Below are positions 9,201 through 16,886 of a stretch of DNA of 64,000 nucleotides, in pieces. The translations under genes were made by a program, and so were the position numbers. Origin of the DNA: Spirosoma oryzicola (GTDB lineage: Bacteria; Bacteroidota; Bacteroidia; Cytophagales; Spirosomataceae); contig NZ_CP089539.1 of the NCBI RefSeq assembly GCF_021233055.1, positions 186,001 through 250,000 of the forward strand, given 5' to 3'. Under the pieces are notes generated by a model. That model was not told the DNA's origin. It saw nothing but the letters and a program-made list of their open reading frames with translations, and ran no database searches. The first letter of the stretch is position 1. Every line of letters starts with the position of its first letter.

Positions 9201-10434
9201 AACCTATGCCGTTCTCCAGATTCGTGTAGAGCGTGTCGCCCACGGCGGTAATGCCCCGAACGGCGGGTTGTTTTCCGGTACCAGACTGATAGAACAAACG
9301 CTCGAAATAGTGCTGGTTGAGCCGCATCTGGTAGAGACCAAAGCTGGTTCCTAACCAAAAACTTCCGTTTCGGTCGCGAAAAAAACTTCGGTCATCAAGA
9401 AGACCACTGGCTAGTTGATCACTGACATCGAGGGCAATCCGGTCGGCCGAATCATGCAACTGGTACCCATTCCAAATCCGTCCGCTTTGATCAAAGGCGT
9501 AAGCAACCCGTTGTTGCAGTTTATTCGGTTGGAGAATAGTACGGGATTGCTCCTGCCGACGCCCCGATTCATCGATTTTGTACAGTTGTCCTTTGTACGG
9601 ATACTTTTCGTCTTCTTCAACCCAGTAAAAGAATTCGGTACCAGCATGGCGCTGACCTAAACAGGTATGAATTGGTCCGGAGTGTACGTATGCATGCAGC
9701 ACGCGTCCGTCCGGTGTTAGTTCCACTAATTGGCTCCTGTTGGCAATCGCCCAAACGGTATTTCGGGTGGTAACAGCCGCCAGCATCAGGGTTGTGTACT
9801 GTGGTAACGGCACAGTCTTTAAACCCGACTTTGGATGGTAGACATTTAATTTGGCGGGCTGATAATCGATGAAAAAGATTGTTCCGTCAGGGCTATTCAG
9901 GAGCCGTATCTGCGGCAATACCGGGGGATGATTGCGTCGGGTCTGGTTGAAGCGTTTCTCGAAGGAGGTCGCTACGCCTGTCAGGGGATTAAAAATGGTA
10001 ATGGCCGATTTACCCTCAGGACCTAAGAGCCATAGCAGTCCGTCGGCGTCCTGAGCGATGGATTGAATATCGTCAAAACCAAGCCCGTTTTTTCCTCGGG
10101 TATAAGTCGTAAACGTTGTCCCGTCGAAGCGGTTAAGCCCAAACCGGGTACCAAACCACATAAAATCTTGGCGATCCTGAAGGATAGCGTTCACTTCACG
10201 ATGAGCCAGACCCTGCTCGGGGCCATAGCGTTGAACAAACGCTCCGAAATGCTGCCCTCCGGCCAATGAGCAGCAGCCAAGCAGCAACATAACGATCAGG
10301 CTGATTGATTGCCAATAGATATGCTTTACTATTTGATGCTGTTGATAGGTTGGCAACGTAAGGTAGGCCATTCGTTTACTATGTACTTCAAGTATGAGAT
10401 TATGCTGTTTTCCTACCCTCCCTTTTGCCTGCAT
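6226..10434 (-). CDS. Hybrid two-component system protein (propeller sensor, kinase, receiver, AraC output)
   Basis: A 1402-residue one-protein signalling system typical of Bacteroidota. After an N-terminal hydrophobic signal/anchor (about residues 46-62, SLIVMLLLGCCSLAGG), two seven-bladed propellers are built of Reg_prop repeats (DFMWFGTRFGLNRFDG; GHLWLSSDNGIMQFDP), followed by a Y_Y_Y domain, a membrane helix (about 795-815), a HisKA domain with phosphoacceptor His875 (SHEFRTPL), a HATPase domain (LFTNALKFTPAG; GTGIGLSLVRELL), a receiver with Asp1193 (ISDVMMPLKDG) and a C-terminal AraC helix-turn-helix (about 1290-1395). The sensor faces the periplasm and normally binds an oligosaccharide; the output activates a polysaccharide utilisation operon. 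No SusC/SusD pair is adjacent; the nearest candidate target is the GH43 gene. ATG 10371 would shorten the long N-region and may be the true start. Confidence 0.9.
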   Translation of the reverse strand: MQAKGRVGKQHNLILEVHSKRMAYLTLPTYQQHQIVKHIYWQSISLIVMLLLGCCSLAGGQHFGAFVQRYGPEQGLAHREVNAILQDRQDFMWFGTRFGLNRFDGTTFTTYTRGKNGLGFDDIQSIAQDADGLLWLLGPEGKSAITIFNPLTGVATSFEKRFNQTRRNHPPVLPQIRLLNSPDGTIFFIDYQPAKLNVYHPKSGLKTVPLPQYTTLMLAAVTTRNTVWAIANRSQLVELTPDGRVLHAYVHSGPIHTCLGQRHAGTEFFYWVEEDEKYPYKGQLYKIDESGRRQEQSRTILQPNKLQQRVAYAFDQSGRIWNGYQLHDSADRIALDVSDQLASGLLDDRSFFRDRNGSFWLGTSFGLYQMRLNQHYFERLFYQSGTGKQPAVRGITAVGDTLYTNLENGIGLFASNRSGASAHLLLDRPRSLVSLSGNLDGKLYLCEGYTLIAYDYRTTKRTVTPIPGPGTIWTIHPFSNNPRRLLAGGEPGLWVVDPTTNQVTAFRDYNQFPELAQAYVLHINTDRQGTLWLCASTGLYTVDPRKGVTARYWSGGKGSFKLPADSYQHFYQDPLGLFWLATANAGLIRWDRSQSRYRQFRRADGLNNDNIYAVYADRRGHLWLSSDNGIMQFDPVRLTTRTYTEQEGITHNEFNRIAHYQDAQGRLYFGGLNGVTAFNPRDFDAEPALPALPLRMVSFRQFDASRNTLVDKTEELLKTRQITLQPNDRSSILHFALLNYTDAQKNKYAYQFSGLADTWHYQAEPYLRLGNLPYGDYKLLIKGQAADGRMSVVPLSFKVRVLRPFYLRGWFLFSMVFLMLGGVWGWGRWRNRQYHKAQIRLQTRIDEATRTIARQAQDLKQLDEAKSHFFANISHEFRTPLTIILGMADRLHQQADPQLKQSASMIERNGQSLLRLVNQILDLTKLEAGAMSLQPVRADLVGFIQYVAESFQTMATTKGIQLHFQADQSELDTDFDKGKLGDILSNLFTNALKFTPAGGLVSCTLAIYPIYPSLTNDYYEAVVPTQPGEGPWISIHVRNTGPGISAQDLPHIFDRFYQRSAPMNPTQPVSGTGIGLSLVRELLVLMNGGLAVRSQPGEGAEFAIRLRQIRQNTVPLTLSAEPIVPYPTTPDKVELMANAGADKPVLLLVEDNDDVARYIVSCIQTDYQVLCAPNGQAGIDLALEKIPDLIISDVMMPLKDGFELCGTLKSDERTSHIPIVLLTARAATDDRLTGLRRGGDAYLVKPFQREELLLVLSNLLQTQRRLQRYYSQRALGDLQPGPVSLGETDAKEDQFLAKLRRTLEDHLDNVALDNDMICQLMGMSRNSLYRKLMALTGMSTTPYLRTLRVQKAEELLKYSTLSITEVACVVGFGSTRHFRRVFMEENGVSPTAFRTMKQPMDS

Positions 10435-10860
10435 AAATGAATCGGGCTTTTCTCCGCTGATAGCAAATGGCTAAGCCAGATAGGACAGCACGGTGATCGA
10501 GTCAAACCAAACTAATCAGGTTTTGATAGCTATTCTTTCTATTGTCTGCCAAGGACAAGACCGTCCATAAGCATATCATGGAATCACCCACTTGTTTGCT
10601 CTAATTTATAGTAAGAAACAAATAATTTTTTGTTTTTCTTTGATATAGAACAGCAAAGATTTAACTCGTTGAGCGAAATATGCACATTTCCGGCTAAAAC
10701 ATGATCATATTTCTGTTAACGGAAGGATAGTTTTGAACAATCATCCAATGTATAAGGGTTCCCTTTTTACTCTAACCAATCTCAAGCCTATTGCGCCTTT
10801 GCTTACCCGCTCGTTTCGTGCAGACCTAAACATCTAATCGTAGCTGACTTATCTGGCTGA

Positions 10861-11019
10861 TCAAAAAAACTAGGTCAGATAAGTCCGTCCGGCAAAGACC
10901 TCTCGGCAACCTTAAACGCGACGGCAGTAGTAAAACCCGAGGCCGTTTTTATTACTGCCGAAGACAACGCGGAGATCCTGTATCCAGCCGGTCAAACCAT
11001 TCTTACGACCGAGAAATAA
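10861..11019 (+). pseudogene. Possible gene relic, 52-codon C-terminal fragment
   Basis: A frame open from an in-frame TGA to TAA without ATG reads like protein (SATLNATAVVKPEAVFITAE, then a further 20 codons ending TTEK). Amino acid composition is that of a beta-rich secreted protein, but I cannot match it to a family. It may be the end of a gene otherwise deleted, or chance. Confidence 0.25.
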
Positions 11020-11097
11020 GGAGGCCGCTACAGTGAAATTTTACACGTTTAGGAAGCTTGTTTGACACACGCCGGACAAGTCTAGGATAGATTCTTT

Positions 11098-11183
11098 TTT
11101 GACAGGATTAACAGGATTTCCAGGATTCGCTGAATTAGATGTTTTACAAAATAAATTTTTAAAATCCTGTTAATCCTGTCAAA
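11098..11183. repeat. Inverted repeat, 22-bp perfect arms around a 42-bp AT-rich core
   Basis: Arms 11098-11119 and 11162-11183 are exact reverse complements. Each arm itself consists of tandem ACAGGATT units (TTTGACAGGATTAACAGGATTT has 22 bases in two near-repeats), with a third copy (CCAGGATT) extending into the core. It resembles dispersed intergenic palindromic repeats rather than a terminator because the loop is long. Confidence 0.6.
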
Positions 11184-11307
11184 CATATAGTTTACTTCTA
11201 AGCCAATTCTAAGTAGTCTTTAAGCTTTCTCTTAAGTCTAAGCGGTAGTTTGCAGAAACTCCTCACACAGCCTGGTGCGGTAGAGAGGAGCATAAACCCA
11301 ACTTACC

Positions 11308-13020
11308 ATGAAGACGTACATAACTTTATTCCTTTCGGGATTGGCTGTTACTACGTTAGCGCAGACGCCAACGCCCGATGCTAATACGCTGATGAATCTA
11401 GGCCAGTTCGACGAAGCGAAAACGCTTCTCAGCCGGAATGCTCAGCAAAATCCTTCCATGCAAACCTACTTCGATGCTGGTTATGGATACCTGCGCGCGG
11501 GCCAGCCTGACTCGGCCCGCGTTTGGTTTGAGAAAGGACTCTCGCTGGACGAAAAGCGTGTTCCGTTGAATCAGACGGGGACGGCAATTACGTACCTGGT
11601 CAAAAATGATCTGGCAAATGCAGGCCCTAAGCTTGAGGAAGTTGTCAGTAAGAGCAAAGGCAAAAACGCCGAGATTCTTTTCCGAATCGGTGAAGCCTAT
11701 ACCGGTTATCTGTCTGCGGGTAACGGCTCAATCAAGCCTGTTTATCCAAAAGTCGTGGATGCTGCCAAAGCCATCGATTTCCTGAACCGGGCTGCTGATC
11801 GCGACAAAAAAAATGCATCTATTCAACTAGCGCTGGGCGATGCGTATTATCTGAATCGGGATGCGGGAACCGCTGTGTCGCGTTACGAAAGTGCTCTTGA
11901 ATTGGGCATGAATGCGTCGCGCGTATACCAACGAATCGGTGACATCTACTGGCAGGGTAGAAACCTGAATTTAGCCGTCGAAAACTACCGAAAAGCCATC
12001 GACGCTAATCCGAGCTATTCCCCCGCCTACAACCAACTAGCGGAATTGTACTTCCTGGTAAACCGCTATAAAGAAGCAGCCAGCTACATCGATCAATATG
12101 TAAACGTATCGAAAGACAAGCGGCAGGAAACGCTCCTGCGACAGGCGCAGTTTCACTTTCTGGCCAAAGATTACCAACGTACTGTCAACCTGATTGACAG
12201 CAACCGCACGGCACTGGCGCAGAACCCAATCGTGTATCGCATTGAAGGTTGGGCGTATTCGTCGCTTAAGCAACCACAGAAAGCAATCCAGAACATAAAT
12301 ACGTTTCTGGAAAAAGCACCGGATAAAGCCATGCCTGACGATTACAAATATTTGGGCAACGCTTACTTAGGCATTGAAAATCCGGGTAGTGATTCGCTCA
12401 AAGTAATCAATGATTCGCTGGGCATAATGAACTTGGCCAAAGCCGCTCCCTTCGATACAACGGAGAATCTGTACAGCGACATTGCCAAGTATTATTACCG
12501 GGCTAAGAAGCATCCGCAGGCCGTTGCAGCACTCGATTCAGCCGCTAAGCACGGGTTCAAAGCCGACGTACAGGATTTGTTCCGCTACGGCATGAGCAAT
12601 TATACACTTGGATTTCAGCGGGATAGTCTGGGCAAACTCGTTCGGGATACGGCCCGCTTTGCGCTGGCCGACTCGGCGCTAGCTTTGGCGCAGAAAGCCT
12701 CACCTGAGTATGCACCTACTGTGTTGTACCGGGCTAAAGCCAACTACTATGCTTATGCACCGGAAGAAGCCGTTCGGAATGGTAAGGCGAAACCATATTT
12801 TGAAGAATTTATCAACATGGTAGCCGACAAACAAGAGGAGAGAAATCGCTACAAGAAAGATCTGATTCTGGCGTTTAAGTACCTGATTTCCTATAACGAA
12901 CTGGTTACTAAAGATGCTAATGCCCGAAATGAATGGCTTCAAAAAGGGCTGGTGTTCTTCCCGGAGAATAAGGACCTGGCAAAGATTGCCGCTCCGGAAA
13001 CTGATACGGTTGATCAGTAA
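11308..13020 (+). CDS. Tetratricopeptide-repeat protein, exported
   Basis: A 570-residue protein with a signal peptide (residues 1-18, ending TTLAQ) and many TPR units over most of its length; clear ones include GQFDEAKTLLSRNAQQNP, YLRAGQPDSARVWFEKGL, RIGDIYWQGRNLNLAVENYR and AYNQLAELYFLVNRYKEAAS. TPR arrays are protein-binding scaffolds; in Bacteroidota exported ones often serve envelope assembly, gliding or secretion. No partner is evident nearby: the following efflux operon is 270 bp away behind a hairpin. The function remains open. Confidence 0.8.
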   Translation: MKTYITLFLSGLAVTTLAQTPTPDANTLMNLGQFDEAKTLLSRNAQQNPSMQTYFDAGYGYLRAGQPDSARVWFEKGLSLDEKRVPLNQTGTAITYLVKNDLANAGPKLEEVVSKSKGKNAEILFRIGEAYTGYLSAGNGSIKPVYPKVVDAAKAIDFLNRAADRDKKNASIQLALGDAYYLNRDAGTAVSRYESALELGMNASRVYQRIGDIYWQGRNLNLAVENYRKAIDANPSYSPAYNQLAELYFLVNRYKEAASYIDQYVNVSKDKRQETLLRQAQFHFLAKDYQRTVNLIDSNRTALAQNPIVYRIEGWAYSSLKQPQKAIQNINTFLEKAPDKAMPDDYKYLGNAYLGIENPGSDSLKVINDSLGIMNLAKAAPFDTTENLYSDIAKYYYRAKKHPQAVAALDSAAKHGFKADVQDLFRYGMSNYTLGFQRDSLGKLVRDTARFALADSALALAQKASPEYAPTVLYRAKANYYAYAPEEAVRNGKAKPYFEEFINMVADKQEERNRYKKDLILAFKYLISYNELVTKDANARNEWLQKGLVFFPENKDLAKIAAPETDTVDQ

Positions 13021-13054
13021 AGCCTTTTTTCATAGTTGACTATATCTTATGTAC

Positions 13055-13089
13055 AATCGCTACCGGGGCGCCGATTCCTGGTAGCGATT
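13055..13089 (+). terminator. Hairpin terminator after the TPR gene
   Basis: A 10-bp stem AATCGCTACC / GGTAGCGATT (13055-13064, 13080-13089) with a 15-nt loop is followed by TTTTG, 35 bp past the stop codon. Confidence 0.6.
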
Positions 13090-13290
13090 TTGTGTCTTAG
13101 AAAAACGACGCAAACGATGAGAAGCTGCTACCGCAGAAAGCGGTTTTTATCGTGCAAAACACGGTATTCCTTCGCCGGCTCTCACTTGAGAAAAGAAGTG
13201 GTTTGTCAATCCGTTTGAATTGTTGTTTGGAAGCTTTCTTGGTTCAATCTATACGGAGTATACGGGTGTATCTCACTTCTTTATTTAAGT

Positions 13291-13965
13291 ATGAAAGTAT
13301 TGCTGGTTGAAGACGAAGTAAGTCTGGCTTCGTTCATTCGCAAAGGTATTGAGAGTGAAGGTTACGAAATTGATGTGGCTTACGATGGCTTGGTGGGCCA
13401 GCACTTGGCTGACAATAACAGTTACGACGTTATCGTTCTGGACGTTAACCTGCCTCACGTAAATGGCTTCACGCTTTGTCGGCACATCAAGCAGAACTCC
13501 CCCCGGCTACCCGTGCTGTTATTGACCGCGCTGGATAGTTTACCTGATAAAGAAAGTGGCTTTGGCGCGGGAGCCGACGATTATTTAGTTAAGCCCTTCG
13601 AGTTTCGCGAATTGATGCTACGGATTAAAGCGTTGGCTCGGCGAAACCACGCTTTTTCAGGACTAAAAACGGTGCTACGCGTAGCCGATCTCGAATTGGA
13701 TACCGAAGCCCACTCGGTTAAGCGCGCTGGACAACGAATAGAATTGACCGCCCGTGAATATGCGCTTCTGGAATACCTGATGATCAATCAGGGGCGGACC
13801 GTCAGCCGGGTCGATATTGCCGAGAAAGTGTGGGATCTGCACTTTGACACAAATACCAATGTGATTGATGTCTACATTAATTACCTACGCAAAAAGATAG
13901 ATAAGGATTTTAGCCCTAAACTCTTGCATACGGTTATAGGCATGGGCTACGTGTTACGAAATTAA
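13291..13965 (+). CDS. OmpR/PhoB-family response regulator
   Basis: A 224-residue cytosolic transcription factor. The receiver has the acidic pair in LLVEDEVSL, the phosphoacceptor Asp in IVLDVNLPHVNG (about residue 51), the switch Thr (LLLTALD) and Lys in DDYLVKPFEFREL. The C-terminal winged helix (LTAREYALLEYLMINQGRTV...; TNVIDVYINYLRKKID) binds DNA. It starts the run regulator-kinase-TolC-RND-adaptor and is separated from the kinase gene by only 2 bp. By analogy with CusR-type systems it probably activates the efflux genes that follow in response to a metal or toxic compound; this is inferred from position. Confidence 0.92.
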   Translation: MKVLLVEDEVSLASFIRKGIESEGYEIDVAYDGLVGQHLADNNSYDVIVLDVNLPHVNGFTLCRHIKQNSPRLPVLLLTALDSLPDKESGFGAGADDYLVKPFEFRELMLRIKALARRNHAFSGLKTVLRVADLELDTEAHSVKRAGQRIELTAREYALLEYLMINQGRTVSRVDIAEKVWDLHFDTNTNVIDVYINYLRKKIDKDFSPKLLHTVIGMGYVLRN

Positions 13966-13967
13966 CG

Positions 13968-15356
13968 ATGCAGATAAAACACAAGCTGATCCTGTGGTTT
14001 TCGTCGCTGGTAGCGAGTATTCTGCTCCTTTTCTCGATCTATGTCTACAGCACCTATGCCAGCTTCCGGCAGCGGTCTATTGAAGATCGGCTGGAACGGA
14101 AAGCACGCGTAACGGAGCAGCTACTAACGCTCAGAGGATCGGTAGCGGGTAGCGTTATTACGTCGATGCCCGAACAGGTTGAGTTTGTGTATTCACCCGC
14201 CGACAGTCTAATTTACGCCAGTCAAGCCACCAACGATTTCGTCGCTGATTCCGCTTTTCGGCAACAGGTACGGCGGGAGCGACTTGTTCGGTTTCAGTAC
14301 GAAAGTTCCGACCATATGTACCCCAAAGATGGTGTTGCGCTGACCTATGCGGGTGTTTCGCCTTCGCCAGATGGACGAGAGTATGTAGCTATTGCAACCG
14401 CCTACGATCAGGATGGCTACCAACGGCAAAAGAATCTGCGCGACCTGTTTGTTGTCGGCAATGTCGTGGCCATCAGTCTGGTTAGTTTACTGGGTTACTT
14501 TTTTTCCCGACAGGCACTCAAACCCCTCAACAAGCTGATTGATCAGATCAACACCCCGGCGGCCAGTACGTTGCCCTTCCGACTGCGGCCTGACAACGTC
14601 CACGACGAGGTAGGCGTACTGGCGCAGGCGTTCAACGACTTACTTACCCGACAGGAACGGCTAGTTGAGAACCAACGCTCATTTATCGCTCAAGCATCCC
14701 ACGAGCTTCGGACCCCCCTGACGACCATCAAAGGCTGGCTGGAAACGTCGCTGCTCTACGATACCGATGCCGAAAACCTTAAGCGGGGCATGACCCAGGC
14801 CGTTATCGAACTGGATAAGCTGACGGCTTTGGCCAATGGGCTGTTACAACTAGCTCGCATTGATGGCGTTGATGCTCAGCTTGATCGTCAGCCTCTCGAA
14901 CTGGTTGAGATTGTCCTCGATGCCGCCGATACGCTCGGTCAGCAACGGGCGGGGCAATCGCTGTCTGTTCAGCTTAGTGATGGTGTTCTTGAACAACCCA
15001 CGCCTGTTATGGTTCTGGGCAATGCGCACCTCCTTAGAACGGCTTTATTAAATCTGCTGGACAACGCAGTGAAGTATTCAAATGGTCAACCTGTTACAAT
15101 GTGTCTGGAAATGGATACCGAAGAACGTGCGCGTATCCGAATTGAAGACCAGGGTATTGGCCTTGCTCCGGGTGAAGAAGAGCAGGTTTTACTGCCTCTA
15201 GTACGGGGTTCGAACGTGCAATCCATCGGTGGCTTTGGCATCGGATTGACGTTGGCACACCGCATTATAAGCTTGCATCAGGGGCGGCTCCAGCTACGCC
15301 CCAGGCCCGAAGTCGGGACCATCACGGAGGTTACTCTGCCTTTACAGAATGCTTGA
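13968..15356 (+). CDS. Membrane sensor histidine kinase (CusS-like)
   Basis: A 462-residue inner-membrane kinase, partner of the regulator encoded 2 bp upstream. Two membrane helices (about 8-30 and 160-182) flank a periplasmic sensor segment of roughly 130 residues; a HAMP linker follows (SRQALKPLNKLIDQI). The HisKA box is ASHELRTPLTTIKG, and the ATPase domain shows the N box (LLNLLDNAVKYS), the G1 box (IEDQGIGLAPG) and the G2 box (GGFGIGLTLAH). It would sense an envelope signal and phosphorylate the regulator. The ligand is unknown. Confidence 0.92.
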   Translation: MQIKHKLILWFSSLVASILLLFSIYVYSTYASFRQRSIEDRLERKARVTEQLLTLRGSVAGSVITSMPEQVEFVYSPADSLIYASQATNDFVADSAFRQQVRRERLVRFQYESSDHMYPKDGVALTYAGVSPSPDGREYVAIATAYDQDGYQRQKNLRDLFVVGNVVAISLVSLLGYFFSRQALKPLNKLIDQINTPAASTLPFRLRPDNVHDEVGVLAQAFNDLLTRQERLVENQRSFIAQASHELRTPLTTIKGWLETSLLYDTDAENLKRGMTQAVIELDKLTALANGLLQLARIDGVDAQLDRQPLELVEIVLDAADTLGQQRAGQSLSVQLSDGVLEQPTPVMVLGNAHLLRTALLNLLDNAVKYSNGQPVTMCLEMDTEERARIRIEDQGIGLAPGEEEQVLLPLVRGSNVQSIGGFGIGLTLAHRIISLHQGRLQLRPRPEVGTITEVTLPLQNA

Positions 15357-15441
15357 CCCGTTCTAATACAAACTAATTTGGCTCTAATTTGGCTCTAATA
15401 TCCGGCCCGTAGCTTTGGGATTATCCATTAGGTTAATCAAC

Positions 15442-16881
15442 ATGCACAGGCTGAAAAAACGATATATCGGGCTTTTTATCGCACTGGTCAGTGGCTGGGG
15501 CGGACAGAGTTTAGCGCAACTAGGTGCTCCGTTATCGACAGCCGCCAACCCACTTACCTTATCTAAGGCGCTGGAACTGGCTCGCACCAATTACCCTAGT
15601 TTGCGGGGAAAACTGGCCAACATCCGGGCGGCTGAATCCGATGCGCAAGCGTTAAATCTATCTTTGTTGCCACAGGCGGGGGTTCAGGCACAGACGCTGA
15701 ACGCTACATCGAATCAAGTTCGGGGTGCCTATGTATCCAATGGTGGACTCCTCTTACCCATTTCAGGCGTGCGAACCGATGGGTTCAGAAACCAAGCGGC
15801 ATGGACAAGTGGGCTTTCGATGGTGATCGACTGGGAAGCCATCACGTTTGGCCGTCGGCAGGCCCGGAGGACTCAGGCTCAGCTGGCAGTTGAGCAAGCC
15901 CAGGCCGACTATGAGGGTGAATTATTTACGCATCAAGTACGGGTCTGCGATGCCTATCTGTTGGCGCTCAATGCGCAAAAATCGGTAGCCTTACAAACCA
16001 CTAACCTTCGGCGGTCGCAGGAATTACAACGAATTATTCGCGCCAGTACGGAAGGGGGCCTCAGACCCGGTATCGACAGCGCCGTAGCCAATACCGAAGT
16101 GGCCCGCGCACAGTTACAGGTACTGGAAAGTCAGCAGTTAGCTCAGCAGCAGGTACTTCGACTCACCGAGTTGATTGGTCAGCCGAATCCTACTGTCCAG
16201 TTGGATTCGATGGTCTTTTACAACCAGCTTCCACAATTGCCGCTAACGCCCGGTAGCAATCCGGCACTGCATCCACAATTACGGGTTTATCAAAAGACGA
16301 TTGACCTGGGGCGGGCGAACGAAGCCCTCTTAAAAGCATCAGCCTTACCATCCATTTCGGTACTGGGTTCGCTCCAAGGACGCGGTTCGGGAATTAGCGA
16401 AGCAACCCAGGCTGACGGTACGTTCCGCATCGACCCGTCGTTGGGAGCAGGTCTGCCGCTACGGTCCTACAATTATATCGTGGGTGTGACGGCCATCTGG
16501 CGACCAACCGATTTATGGCGAACAAAATATGTCGTATCGGGCCAGCGGGAACGGGTCAATGCCAGTCAACAGGCGTATGAGCAACAGGCGCTAGGCATTC
16601 AGGCGGCTAGTCAGAATGCAGTTTTGCAGTTACAACTGGCCCAGGCTCGTGCGCAACAGGCTCCGCTTCAACTGGATGCCGCCAACCAGGCCTACATTCA
16701 GTCGCAGGCTCGGTACGAATCCGGACTGGACAACATCCAGGCTCTAACCCAAACGAGTGCACTACTCAATCGGGCTGAGGTCGATCAAGCTTTGGTCACG
16801 AATAGTGTCTGGCGTGCTCTGCTCTTACGGGCTGCTACCGCTGGTGATTTAGATTCCTTTCTCCAACAACTTCCCCGCTAA
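15442..16881 (+). CDS. TolC-family outer-membrane efflux channel
   Basis: A 479-residue outer-membrane factor with a signal peptide ending at SLAQ. Long Ala/Gln-rich helices with the duplicated OEP arrangement are visible (TLSKALELARTNYPSLRGK at the start of the first half; LQLQLAQARAQQAPLQLDAANQAY in the second). It forms the trimeric exit duct for the RND pump encoded 5 bp downstream. The frame is open from a TTG at 15415, but the ATG at 15442 gives a normal basic signal-peptide start (MHRLKKR) and is used here. Confidence 0.88.
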   Translation: MHRLKKRYIGLFIALVSGWGGQSLAQLGAPLSTAANPLTLSKALELARTNYPSLRGKLANIRAAESDAQALNLSLLPQAGVQAQTLNATSNQVRGAYVSNGGLLLPISGVRTDGFRNQAAWTSGLSMVIDWEAITFGRRQARRTQAQLAVEQAQADYEGELFTHQVRVCDAYLLALNAQKSVALQTTNLRRSQELQRIIRASTEGGLRPGIDSAVANTEVARAQLQVLESQQLAQQQVLRLTELIGQPNPTVQLDSMVFYNQLPQLPLTPGSNPALHPQLRVYQKTIDLGRANEALLKASALPSISVLGSLQGRGSGISEATQADGTFRIDPSLGAGLPLRSYNYIVGVTAIWRPTDLWRTKYVVSGQRERVNASQQAYEQQALGIQAASQNAVLQLQLAQARAQQAPLQLDAANQAYIQSQARYESGLDNIQALTQTSALLNRAEVDQALVTNSVWRALLLRAATAGDLDSFLQQLPR

Positions 16882-16886
16882 CTAAC

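Larger units (their letters stand above)
10435..11307. other. Long intergenic region with hairpins and a possible relic
   Basis: 870 bp between the divergent hybrid sensor and TPR genes. The middle part has a 10-bp inverted repeat (10846-10855 and 10876-10885), an open frame without start (10861-11019) and a large inverted repeat (11098-11183). The part next to the sensor gene is AT-rich and presumably holds its promoter. Confidence 0.5.
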
